Under the pieces are notes generated by a model that made no database searches, was not told where the DNA came from, and saw only the letters and a program-made list of their open reading frames with translations. Below, piece by piece: positions 26,629 through 36,300 of a stretch of DNA of 64,000 bases; position 1 is the stretch's first letter, and each line of letters opens with the position of its first letter. The position numbers were made by a program, and so were the translations under genes. The DNA lies in assembly GCA_043101845.1 (NCBI GenBank), contig JBICHN010000007.1, forward strand, positions 124,001 through 188,000, read 5' to 3'. The DNA is from JBICHN01 sp043101845 (lineage in GTDB: Bacteria > Planctomycetota > Phycisphaerae > Phycisphaerales > UBA5793).

Positions 26629-27663
26629 ATGTGGGCCTTCATCCTTCGACGGGTGCTCTACAACATACCGGTGTTCCTCATCATCATCCTCGTGATGATG
26701 GCGATGCTCCGCGTGCAGGACCCGGTCCGCGCGTACACCGGAAAGAATGTGAGTGAAGAGCAGATCGAGCGCATCCGTCAGGAGTTCGGGCTCGATAAGC
26801 CGTTCGTCGTTCAATACTGGATTTTCATGAGTGACGCCCTGGGGATCGGCGAAGAGACGCCGTTCCTCGATTTCGGCGAGAGCTGGGCGTACCCGGGTTC
26901 GACGGTGCGCGAGAAACTGCTCACGGCGTTTCCGGCGTCAATGTCGATCACGGTTCCCACGCTCATCTGTACGAGCGTCATCTCGATCTGCATCGGGCTT
27001 GTGTCCGCGTTCTTCCGTGGTCGCTCGCTCGACCGCGGCCTTGTCATCGCCGCGGTGCTCGGGATGAGCATCAGCTATCTCGTCTATGTCATTCTCGGCC
27101 AGTATTTCCTCGCCTATCTGCCGCGCAACCTCGGCTGGGAGTTTCAGCCGTTCGCGATCAGCGGATATGAGCCGTGGACCGAGTGGGGGTCGTTCGAACT
27201 CTTCGGCCTGAGCGTGCCGTATCCGACGAGCGTGAATCCGAAGACCTGGATGACCTACTGCATGCTGCCGGTCATCGTCGGCGTAACGGTGGGCATGGGA
27301 TACGACACGCGGTTCTACCGGGCGGTGATGGTCGAGGAGTGCAACCGCGACTACATCACGACGGCGCAGGCGAAGGGCGCGCCGAAGTCGAAGATCATGT
27401 TCGTGCACATGCTCAAGAACGCGATGATTCCGATCATCACGCGCATCATGATCACGCTGCCGTTTCTCGTGACCGGATCGATCGTGCTCGAGATGTACTT
27501 CAACATCCCGGGCATGGGGAAGATGCTGATCGATTCGATCATTTCGAAGGACTATCCGATGGTGCAGGGCTTCACCGCGGTGATCGCGTTCCTGTACATC
27601 GGCTCGATCATCCTGACGGATGTGCTGTACGCCGTCGTTGACCCGCGGATTCGACTCTCATGA
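26629..27663 (+). CDS. oppB: Peptide ABC transporter permease OppB
   Basis: A 344-residue inner membrane permease. The N-terminal helix FILRRVLYNIPVFLIIILVMM and the motif ERIRQEFGLDKPFVVQYW are family hallmarks. The EAA loop (YITTAQAKGAPKSKIMFVHMLKNA), which contacts the ATPases, is near residue 245 (quoted in part: AQAKGAPKSKI). The C-terminal helices end DVLYAVVDPRIRLS. It overlaps oppC by four bases (ATGA). An extra loop near 165-205 lies between helices. Confidence 0.93.
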   Translation: MWAFILRRVLYNIPVFLIIILVMMAMLRVQDPVRAYTGKNVSEEQIERIRQEFGLDKPFVVQYWIFMSDALGIGEETPFLDFGESWAYPGSTVREKLLTAFPASMSITVPTLICTSVISICIGLVSAFFRGRSLDRGLVIAAVLGMSISYLVYVILGQYFLAYLPRNLGWEFQPFAISGYEPWTEWGSFELFGLSVPYPTSVNPKTWMTYCMLPVIVGVTVGMGYDTRFYRAVMVEECNRDYITTAQAKGAPKSKIMFVHMLKNAMIPIITRIMITLPFLVTGSIVLEMYFNIPGMGKMLIDSIISKDYPMVQGFTAVIAFLYIGSIILTDVLYAVVDPRIRLS

Positions 27664-28880
27664 TGCGACGCTTCTTCAGATCGCGCGGGTTCCGGAAGTT
27701 CGTCCGCAGCAAGCTGGCGATGCTGTCGCTCGGCGTCATCGCGATCTACGCGGCCACGGCGATCGCGATCATGTTCGGGGCGATCACGCTCGACGACACG
27801 AACGAGCGCGTGCTGCCCAACCAGGTGCCCGGGTTCCTCGAGGATCGCACGCTCGAGAAGCGGCTCGAGGACGCGATGTTCATCATCGAACAGTGGGCGA
27901 CCTTCGCGGTCGACATGGCCGATCAGCGCGACCAGGACGCGATCGAGATTCTGAGTGAGCGCCGGCTCGGCGAGCGCGTCGTCGCCGAGGATCTCACGAG
28001 TGATGATCTCTACGAGCTCGTCGACGAGGCGTGGATTGTCTTCGAGGACAACCTGGAAGAGATCGAAGAGCTTAACGATCACCCCGAAGCCGAGGTCTAT
28101 GTCGAGCAGCTCGAAGCGATCGCGCTGCAGATCTTTCCCATCCCCGAGGGTTGGGACGGGTCGGTGTACCGATTCAAGACGCTCTTCGGGAGCGACCGGC
28201 AGGGGCGGTCGATCTCGATGCGGGCCGTGTACTCGGTGAAGGTCGCGTTCCAGATCGGACTCGTGACTTCACTCGTCGCGGTGCTCTTCGGGAGTCTGCT
28301 CGGCGCCGCGGCCGCGTTCTTCGGCGGGATCGTCGATCACATCGTGGCGTGGATCTACACCGTGCTCTCGTCGATTCCGTACCTCGTGCTGCTCACGCTG
28401 CTCGTCGCGATGTTCTTCAACACGCGCTTCGACGATCCGCAACAGCCGTTCCTCGCGCTCGTGCCGGTGTATGCGGCGTTCTGCGTGACCTTCTGGATCG
28501 GGCCGTGTCGCGTCATCCGCGGCGAGACGATGAAGATCAAGGAGCTCGAGTATGTGCAGGCGGCGACGGCGATCGGCTTCAGCCGCTTCTACATCCTGCT
28601 CAAGCATGTGATCCCGAACACGGCGCATCTCATGTTCATCAACTTCTCGCTGCTCTTCATCGGCGCAATCAAGGCGGAGGTCATCCTCAGCTTTCTTGGC
28701 CTCGGCGTGAAGGGGCAGCCGAGCTGGGGAATCATGATTCGCGATTCGGCGCTCGATGTGCCGACCGGGTTCTTCTGGCAGCTCGGCGCCGCGACGGCGC
28801 TTATGTTCGTGCTCGTGCTCGCGTTCAACATCGTGTCGGATGCGCTGCAGGACGCGTTCGATCCGAAGCATGTGGACTGA
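27660..28880 (+). CDS. oppC: Peptide ABC transporter permease OppC with large insert
   Basis: A 406-residue permease, longer than the usual 300. After the first helix (LAMLSLGVIAIYAATAIAIMFG) there is an acidic, helical extracytoplasmic segment of about 120 residues, then the conserved LFGSDRQGRS motif and the five-helix core. The EAA loop includes YVQAATAIGFSRFYILLKHV, and the end reads DALQDAFDPKHVD. Its start is translationally coupled to oppB. The insert is unusual and might contact OppA or the cell envelope; this is inference. Confidence 0.92.
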   Translation: MMRRFFRSRGFRKFVRSKLAMLSLGVIAIYAATAIAIMFGAITLDDTNERVLPNQVPGFLEDRTLEKRLEDAMFIIEQWATFAVDMADQRDQDAIEILSERRLGERVVAEDLTSDDLYELVDEAWIVFEDNLEEIEELNDHPEAEVYVEQLEAIALQIFPIPEGWDGSVYRFKTLFGSDRQGRSISMRAVYSVKVAFQIGLVTSLVAVLFGSLLGAAAAFFGGIVDHIVAWIYTVLSSIPYLVLLTLLVAMFFNTRFDDPQQPFLALVPVYAAFCVTFWIGPCRVIRGETMKIKELEYVQAATAIGFSRFYILLKHVIPNTAHLMFINFSLLFIGAIKAEVILSFLGLGVKGQPSWGIMIRDSALDVPTGFFWQLGAATALMFVLVLAFNIVSDALQDAFDPKHVD

Positions 28881-28931
28881 TCGACTTACTCACTGACCCA
28901 ACCCCAGACGCCGGGACGGCGGTTCGACTCC

Positions 28932-29975
28932 ATGATTCAGACGGCGACGGAACGAAAGACGATCCTCAGCGTGCGTGACCTCACGACGCGCTTCCGCACG
29001 GACCGCGGCATCGTGACCGCGGTGCAGGATGTCTCGTTCGATGTGTACGCCGGGGAGACGGTCGGTATTGTCGGTGAGTCGGGTTGCGGCAAGACGGTGA
29101 CGAGCAAGTCGATCATGCGCCTTCTGCCCGAGCGCAACTCGATCATTGATCCGAAGAGCGAGATCCTCTTCGGCGGGAAGAACATCGCCCACGCGAGCGA
29201 ACGCGAGATGCGCGAGATCCGCGGCGACCAGATCGCGATGATCTTTCAGGAGCCGATGACTTCGCTCAACCCGGTGTTCACGATCGGCTGGCAGCTCGAC
29301 GAGGCGCTCAAATACCACACGAAGCTGAGCCGCAGGCAGCGGCGCGAGCGGGCGATCGAGATGCTCCGCCTCGTCGACATTCCCAACCCGGACCGGCGGG
29401 TCGATGAGTATCCGCACCAACTGTCGGGCGGCATGCGACAGCGCGTAATGATCGCGATCGCGCTGTGCTGCGAGCCGGACATCCTCATCGCGGACGAGCC
29501 GACGACGGCGCTCGATGTGACGATTCAGGCGCAGATTCTCAACCTCATGGAGGATCTCAAGCGCAAGCTCGACACCGCGATCATCCTCATCACGCACAAC
29601 CTCGGCGTGGTCGCGCAGGTCTGCGATCGCGTGCTCGTCATGTACGCCGGCCGGGTGATCGAGGAGGGGACGGTCTACGACATCTTCCATCATCCGATGC
29701 ACCCGTATACGAAGGCGCTGCTCGAATCGATTCCGAAGCGCGGCCGCAAGGAGCACGGCAAACGACTGCCGACGATTCCGGGCATCGTGCCGAGCCTTTT
29801 CGAGCTGCCGATCGGGTGCCGCTTCGCCGAGCGTTGCCGATACAAGGAAGACAAGTGCATTGAGATCGAGCCGGCGCTCGAGTCGAAGGGCGACGGCCGC
29901 GCGGTGCGGTGTCACTTCCCGCTCACGGAGATCTCCGTGTCGGCGTCGTCGTCGGCATCGAAGGGAGGGGCGTGA
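28932..29975 (+). CDS. oppD: Peptide ABC transporter ATPase OppD
   Basis: A 347-residue ATPase that powers the importer from the cytoplasmic side. Walker A GESGCGKT near residue 40, signature LSGGMRQRV, Walker B ILIADEPTTALD and the switch ITHNLGVV are all intact. The C-terminal oligopeptide-transporter extension has Cys residues in GCRFAERCRYKEDKC, the typical iron-sulfur-type cluster of this subfamily. It lies 51 bases after oppC and five bases before oppF. Confidence 0.94.
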   Translation: MIQTATERKTILSVRDLTTRFRTDRGIVTAVQDVSFDVYAGETVGIVGESGCGKTVTSKSIMRLLPERNSIIDPKSEILFGGKNIAHASEREMREIRGDQIAMIFQEPMTSLNPVFTIGWQLDEALKYHTKLSRRQRRERAIEMLRLVDIPNPDRRVDEYPHQLSGGMRQRVMIAIALCCEPDILIADEPTTALDVTIQAQILNLMEDLKRKLDTAIILITHNLGVVAQVCDRVLVMYAGRVIEEGTVYDIFHHPMHPYTKALLESIPKRGRKEHGKRLPTIPGIVPSLFELPIGCRFAERCRYKEDKCIEIEPALESKGDGRAVRCHFPLTEISVSASSSASKGGA

Positions 29976-29980
29976 CCGCC

Positions 29981-31003
29981 ATGGCGCTCGTCGAAGTTCG
30001 CAATCTCGTCAAGCATTTCCCGGTGCGCGGCGGCGTGCTCAACCGCGTCATCCAGCGTGTGCACGCGGTCAATGATGTGAGCTTTGATGTAAAGCGCGGC
30101 GAGACAGTCGGCATCGTCGGCGAATCGGGTTGCGGCAAGAGCACGCTCGGCAAGATGGTCATCCGCCTGCTCGAGCCGACCTCGGGCTCGATCGTGTACG
30201 ACGGGCACGACATCACGAACCTGTCGCACACCGAACTCATGCCGTTCCGGAAGAAGATGCAGATCATCTTCCAGGATCCGTATTCTTCGCTCAATCCGCG
30301 GCAGACGGTGCGCTCGATTCTCAAAGAGGCGATTCTCTTTCACGGCGTCGTGCCGAAGAGCGAACTCGATCCGTACATCGATGAACTCATCACCCGCGTC
30401 GGCCTCCGCGCCGATGCGAAGGATAAGTTCCCGCACGAGTTCTCCGGAGGTCAGCGGCAGCGCATCGGTATTGCTCGCGCGTTGTGCACGAAACCCGACT
30501 TTATCGTCGCCGACGAGCCGGTGTCGGCGCTCGATGTGTCCATTCAGGCCCAGGTGCTCAACAAGCTCATGGACCTCAAGGAGGAGTTCGGGCTCACGCT
30601 CATGTTCATTTCGCATGACCTTAAGGTCATCGAGCATTTCTGTGATCGCGTGCTCGTGATGTATCTTGGTCATGTCGTCGAGTCGCTGCCGTGCGAGGAT
30701 CTTGAGGATCGGGCGCGACATCCGTACACGCAGGCGCTGCTCGGGGCGAACCCGATCGACGATCCGAACGATCGACACGAACTCGCAGCGCTCGAGGGTG
30801 ATGTGCCGAGCCCGTTCGACATGCCGCCGGGCTGTCCGTTTGCGGGTCGGTGTCCGCTCGTGATGGATCGGTGTCGCGTCGAGATGCCGCCGCTCGAAAC
30901 GCGGGGGACGGCGCATACGGTCGCGTGCTGGGCGGTGGAGGAAGACGACGCGGCGGTCGGGCTCGAGCCGACCATCTCAGCGGGCAAGGCGTCGACTCCG
31001 TAA
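29981..31003 (+). CDS. oppF: Peptide ABC transporter ATPase OppF
   Basis: A 340-residue ATPase, partner of OppD. Walker A GESGCGKS, signature FSGGQRQRIGIARAL, Walker B FIVADEPVSALD and switch ISHDLKVI are intact. The C-terminal extension has GCPFAGRCPLVMDRC. The start at 29981 has a GGGAGGGG ribosome site and follows oppD by five bases; a longer frame overlapping oppD is rejected. It is the last gene of the operon. Downstream is the palindromic repeat array. Confidence 0.94.
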   Translation: MALVEVRNLVKHFPVRGGVLNRVIQRVHAVNDVSFDVKRGETVGIVGESGCGKSTLGKMVIRLLEPTSGSIVYDGHDITNLSHTELMPFRKKMQIIFQDPYSSLNPRQTVRSILKEAILFHGVVPKSELDPYIDELITRVGLRADAKDKFPHEFSGGQRQRIGIARALCTKPDFIVADEPVSALDVSIQAQVLNKLMDLKEEFGLTLMFISHDLKVIEHFCDRVLVMYLGHVVESLPCEDLEDRARHPYTQALLGANPIDDPNDRHELAALEGDVPSPFDMPPGCPFAGRCPLVMDRCRVEMPPLETRGTAHTVACWAVEEDDAAVGLEPTISAGKASTP

Positions 31004-31044
31004 TCGCGATCATTGTGTCCTGTGGATGTGAACATTCGGTATCG

Positions 31045-31924
31045 CCCTATGTGAATACACATGGGGGAGCGGTATGCGTGAGTCAACGGGTGGCGCGAAC
31101 TCGACGATTGAGGTGGCGTTGGTGACTCTTCGCGGCGATTTCGCTCGCGCGCCGTTTAGCCCCATGTGAATACACTTGGGGGAGCGGCGTTCGTATGCAC
31201 GGGTGGTCTGAGTCCGATGGATGCGGTCGAAGTGAGATCGTTGCGGCGATTCCTTGCGGTGTTGCGGAGGGGGTCGCGAGATTGAATGGGGTTTGAGTCG
31301 TCGTGCGCCGCTCCCCCGGGTGTGGTCACCCGGGGCTAAATTGAGGCGGTCGCTCGCCCGGCGGTTAGCCTCATGTGAATACACATGGGGGAGCGGCGCT
31401 CGTGAGTCAACGGGCGGCGCGGACTCGATGGAAGCGATCGAGGTGGGAGATGTTTTCCTCGCGGTGGGGTGGAGGTGGGTCGCGAGATCGGAGTGATCTT
31501 CGAGTCGTCGGGCGCCGCTCCCCCGGGTGTGTTCACCCGGGGCTAAGTTCGGGCGCCCGATCTCTCGCCGCTTCGCCCCATGTGAATACACATGGGGGAG
31601 CGGTGTGCGTCTTTCGCGCGTCGTTGAATTCGATGATTCCCATCGGAGTCGGAGTCTGGTGATCGCCTCGCGGAATTTGGACGGCGCCGGTTCTTGAGGC
31701 GGCTGGTTCTTGAGTCGTCGTGCGCCGCTCCCCCGGGTGTGTTCACCCGGGGCTAAGTTGGGGCGCGTGCGGGTCGCGGGAACGAATTCACCTTCGAGTC
31801 GTCGTTCGCCATTCCCCCGGGTGTTTTCACCCGGGGCTAAGTTGGGGCGGGTGCGGGTCGCGGGGACGAATTCACCTTTGAGTCATTGGGCGCCGCTCCC
31901 CCGGGTGTGTTCACCCGGGGCGAA
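31045..31924. repeat. Array of nine palindromic repeats filling a convergent gap
   Basis: Nine copies of a 34-base palindromic element lie between oppF and the DUF1501 gene. Forward copies lie near 31043, 31156, 31365 and 31572. Reverse copies lie at 31306, 31513, 31723, 31807 and 31891. All share outer arms TTAGCCCC and GGGGGAGCGGCG (as read in the forward sense). Forward copies have the inner hairpin ATGTG-AATA-CACAT (the 3' arm varies); reverse copies have the inner stem GGGTG/CACCC. Forward-reverse pairs make three units of 182-185 bases spaced 25 bases apart. The interior of each unit has diverged. No coding frame is convincing. Confidence 0.93.
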
Positions 31925-31936
31925 GTTGTTGGCGCC

Positions 31937-33232
31937 TCATGCGTGAACGAGGCCGACGCGTTTGAATTCGTGATCGGGGAGGACGCGTTCGAGGTTGTCG
32001 TTGCCGAGGTGGACGCGGACGAGTTCGGCGAGGACATCGCGGAAGTCGGTCGTGTTGAGGAGATCGCGACCCTCGTGCAACTGGTCGGGCGCGAGACCGG
32101 GCCAGTTCGCGACGACCTTGCGCGCGGCGCCATTCTGCGCGGCGAGCGCGTTCGCCCGCGCGACGGGCCCGCCGGCGAGAAGCATGCAGTTCGCCCAGCC
32201 GTGGTCGGTCCCCGCCGTGCCGTTCTCCGCCGCGGTGCGGCCGAAGTCGGTGAGCGTCACGACCACCACATCGTCCATGCGATCCTCGAGATCACTGAGG
32301 AACGCGGCGACCGCCGTCGAGAGTTGCTCGGCGAGATTGCCGAACTGCCCGCCCGCGGCCTGACCCTGGTTCGAATGCGTATCCCAGCCGCCGAGATCGA
32401 CTTCGGCGACCTCGAGTCCGACATCCGCGCGAATGAGCCGCGCGACATGCATGAGACGCTGAGCGAGCGGCGTGTTCGGATAGGGCACGCGCGGCTCGTA
32501 CTTCTGACCGGCGAGCGACTTCAACTGCTCGACACCGTCGAGCGTGACGCCCGCGGTCTGGGCGAGCAGGTCGGTCGCGTCGGCGGCCTGACCCATGGCC
32601 GATTCTCGATACGCGTGCTCGAGCCCGGCGACGAGCGCTTCGTTGTTTCCCCCGCGCGGCGCCGGCATCGCGAGGTCGTCGACGCCGCGGATGGCGTACG
32701 CGGCGCTCTTGCCGTGCAGGATGCGCGGCAGGCTGTCACCGACGGCGACGGCGCGGATCCGCCCGTGACCTTCCGAGGTCGCGAGATGCCGGTTGAGCCA
32801 TCCGTCGGAGTTGATCGTGTTGCCGATCACACCGGTCTCCCAGACATCCTGCTCTTCGAAGTGCGAGCGTGTGTTGTGGTCGTACCCGACCGCGTGGGCC
32901 GCGACGGCAAGGCCCGACTCGAACGCGGGCGCGAGCGAACCCATCCGTGGATGAAGGCCGAAGAATCCGTCGAGGTCCAGCGCCGCCTGGTCGCCGGCGC
33001 CGGGGCGCGGCAGGGCGATCGAGCGACGGAGCGTGTGGTAATGCGCATCGCCGTGCGGGACGACAAGGTTGAGGCCATCGGCGCCGCCGCGCAGGAAGAT
33101 CACGACGAGCGTCTTGCCCTTCGTGACCCGACGGACGAGCCGCGTGGCGCCGAAGAGTTCGAGAGGAGCGATTCCGAGATAGGCCGCGAGCGCGCCGGTC
33201 GACTTGAGAAAGAATCGTCGGGTGAGTCGCAT
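31937..33232 (-). CDS. DUF1501 family protein, Tat-exported
   Basis: A 431-residue protein of the DUF1501 family, a sulfatase/phosphatase-like fold common in planctomycetes. It has a twin-arginine signal (MRLTRRFFLKSTGALAAYLG), LVVIFLRGGADGLN near 42, a HNTRSHFEEQDVWETG segment, DLGGWDTHSNQG near 300, and the C-terminal metal-site-like TDFGRTAAENGTAGTDHGWAN region (quoted in part: TDHGWAN). It follows the DUF1800 gene by 91 bases, which is the usual pairing. AAGGAG is nine bases before the ATG. No biochemical activity is established for the pair as far as I know. Confidence 0.9.
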   Translation of the reverse strand: MRLTRRFFLKSTGALAAYLGIAPLELFGATRLVRRVTKGKTLVVIFLRGGADGLNLVVPHGDAHYHTLRRSIALPRPGAGDQAALDLDGFFGLHPRMGSLAPAFESGLAVAAHAVGYDHNTRSHFEEQDVWETGVIGNTINSDGWLNRHLATSEGHGRIRAVAVGDSLPRILHGKSAAYAIRGVDDLAMPAPRGGNNEALVAGLEHAYRESAMGQAADATDLLAQTAGVTLDGVEQLKSLAGQKYEPRVPYPNTPLAQRLMHVARLIRADVGLEVAEVDLGGWDTHSNQGQAAGGQFGNLAEQLSTAVAAFLSDLEDRMDDVVVVTLTDFGRTAAENGTAGTDHGWANCMLLAGGPVARANALAAQNGAARKVVANWPGLAPDQLHEGRDLLNTTDFRDVLAELVRVHLGNDNLERVLPDHEFKRVGLVHA

Positions 33233-33323
33233 ACTGCTTCGCTCCTTCGGGCGGCCGAGAGTCCGCCGCGGGTTGTACCGTCCGGCGCCGGACGCGTTTC
33301 GCGCCCGGCGCGTCGCATGTCAT

Positions 33324-36300
33324 TCAGCGCAGGTTCGCCTCCGGCGTCTGCGCGATGAAGGTCGCCACATTGAGCGCCCGCTCCGCCCGTTGTCCCGACG
33401 CGTCACGCAGCGTGCGGACCGCGGCGTCGTATGACGCGTCGCCGAGCGGGAACCCGGTCAGCCGGATCGCGATGAGATCGATCAACAGGCGTTCCCAGTC
33501 TTCCTCGGCGAGTTCGCGGTTATAGCGGACCGCATCGGGCGCGAGCTGCACGAGTTGCCACATCGAGGCCTGCGCGTAGCGCCAGCGCTGCAGCATGGCG
33601 TTCGAATCCGTATAGGCGGAGTCCTCCTCGGGGTATCCGTCGGGAGTAGCGCGATCGAACAGCCCGGTCCCGGAAAGCGAGAGGTAATCGCCGAACCCCC
33701 AGGGGTGGAACCGGTTCGCGCAACGATCGAGTCGCGCGGCGAATTCGAAGGGATGAGCAAGACGCGGCTCGTCGATCGTGTCCCAGAAGGCGTCGTGCCG
33801 CGCGATCGCGCGAAGCAGCGCCGCCATGTCGCCACCCGTCGCGTGATAGACCGACGCGAGGTCTTCGACAAGATCGTCGCGCGCGGGAATGGTCGTGTAA
33901 TGCTCGGCGAGCTTGCGGGAGACGAAGCGGGCGGCGCTCGGATGTGACGCAAGCGTCTCGAGCGCGAGAAGGGCGCGGTCGTACTGCTCGTCGGCGTTCG
34001 TGGTCGAGGGGAAGTCGACGCCGAGGATGCGCCGACCGTTCGGATCGTTCAGCTTCGGATCGAACCGGAAGCGACCGACGAGCATGGGTCCGCCGCTTCG
34101 GCCGTCCCCTTCGCGTGAATAGGTCCAACCGGTGATCAGCGCGGCGAGGTTGGTCACATCGTCCTGCGTGTATCCGCCGTCAACGCCGAGCGTGTGCAAC
34201 TCCATAATCTCGCGCGCGTAGTTCTCGTTGAGCTGTCCGGCGTAACTCGACTCCTGATCGAGATAGATGAGCATCGACGGCAGGCGGGCCGACGCGTGGA
34301 GCAGGTCGAAGAACGCGCCCGGGCCGAGGTCGGAGTACTCGATGTACTCGCGCCACTTCGCCGGGCCGCTCGTCTTGCGGATCCAGGTCGAGAAGTGGTT
34401 CTGAGTCCAATGGGTGAAGCGGACGCGGACCGGGTTCGGGGTTTGGATCGTGTGCGTGATCGCGCGACGCTGGACCTGGTACGGATCGAGGTTCGGAAAG
34501 CGCGCGAGGCCGTGCCCGAGCATCGCGAGGTCGCCGGGGTCGTCGAATTCGCGCGCGAGATGCTCGTCGAGCCATGCGTCTTCGCCCATGACGAGCACTT
34601 CGGCGAGTTCGTGCGCGTCGGGGCCGTACGCGAACCGGTTGAGCAGGTGGACGGCGCGGCGGTAGCGGCCCGGCTCGGCGGGCGGCTCATCGAGGATGGT
34701 GATCGAGCGCGGCTCGCTCGTCGTGGAATTGCCGGCGGTGTCCTGAACACGAACGGCGAGGTCGTGTTCGCCGGGCTCGAAGACCCGCGCCGGAAGGGGC
34801 AGCGTCATGCGACCGGCGTTGCGGAACGGGCGTTCCACGATGCCCGTCGGCGCCCCGTCGATCAGGAGTTCGACGGCGGCGAGTCCCCGTTCGTCGGCGG
34901 CTTCGACGACGACGGCGTCAGCCCGGTACGCTTCGTGTTGATCCGGCGGGTATAGCACGGCCACCCGCGGCGGCGCAGCGTCCGCATCGGGCGCCTTCTC
35001 CTGAAGAACGATCGCCTGTATCCAGAGATTCCGGTCACCTTTTCCTTGCTCGTACTTGTCGTTCGTAAACGCGACGGTGAGCCGCTTCGGTCCTTCGACG
35101 AGCGAGATCGTCCCGACCTCGCGCGTATCCCACCAGTTCGGCGGCGTGACCTCACCGACTTCGGACGATTCGCCGTCGCGCTCCAGTCCGATCCGCGCGA
35201 TCGGTCCACCGTCATAGTGGTCGCCCCGCGCCTCGAGATGCACGACGAATTCGCCGGTCAGCGCATCCGGTAACTCGAGTCCGATTTGACCATTCGAGTG
35301 GAGCGCGAAGGAGCGACGCTCCTTCGGATAGTGCTCGTTGCGGAGGGATTGACGCGCGGCGGGCTCCCAGCCCTCGTCGTGAACACTGTAGCGGCTCATT
35401 CGGCGGGGTCGTGGGAAATCTGAGGATTCGTACCCGAGCGCGGGAATGCGCACGCGTTGCGCCGGCGTTTCCGCGCGGGCGCCCGAATTGAGCTCCGCGA
35501 CGAGTTTCAATGTGTTGTCGACGCCCGGCGTGAAGCGCCCGGTGTCCACCCAGAAGCGCGGCGCGCCGCTGCGCTGGCGGCCGATCTCGACGCCGTTGAG
35601 CAACAGTCGCACGACGGGGGCGGGCGCGCGGCCGTCGGCGCCGTCCCACCAGCAGAGGCCCTCAACCTCGAGTTCGCCGGTGATCGGCGCACGGTCGAGC
35701 AGTTCGACGAACGCGACGCGCACCGGCGTCGCGGCGAGGCCGATGTGGTCCGCGACCGCGTCGCGCGACGACCCGCCGGGCATGCCGGCGTTCATGGAGT
35801 CCATCATCGCGCCGCCTTCTTCCATCATGGCGGGCGCGTCGTCCTCGGCGTTCATCGTCATGGACATACTCATGCCCATGCCGCCGGCTCCGTCCGCGGC
35901 CGCCGCGGCGGCGCCGGCGCGGTCGACCCGCGCGAGTTCAAGCGTGTCGAGGCGCAGATTCCGGTCCGCGAGTCCGCGGGCGTAGAAGTCATTCACGAAG
36001 AAGGGCGTGAGAATCCGCCGGCCCGCTTCGAGTCGAATCGGCACGCCGATCGGCGTGCGCGCCCAACTCCGCATGACGAGACGGCCATTTGTCGAGGGCT
36101 GGTTCGCTTCGTCGACATAGAGGACGATCGTCGGAAGGGCGCCGCGCGCCCGATCGCCGGCGGCGCGGGCGAACATCTGGTACCAGCCGGTCTCCGGGAT
36201 CTCGAAGGGCTGACAGACCGGCGGATAGGCGCCGGCGTTGTTCACGAACGCGCCGCCCGAGGCGCTCTCGGCGTGGTACACGCGCGGCCGATTCTCGCCG

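Noticed and set aside
24529..26814. A 761-codon frame antisense to oppA
   Set aside because: No domains and Arg/Val/Glu-rich translation; the substrate-binding protein on the plus strand explains the region.
31004..31936. CRISPR array
   Set aside because: Repeat copies occur in both orientations, spacing is 84-150 bases and not uniform, and no cas genes are near. Spacer-like segments are partly related to each other.
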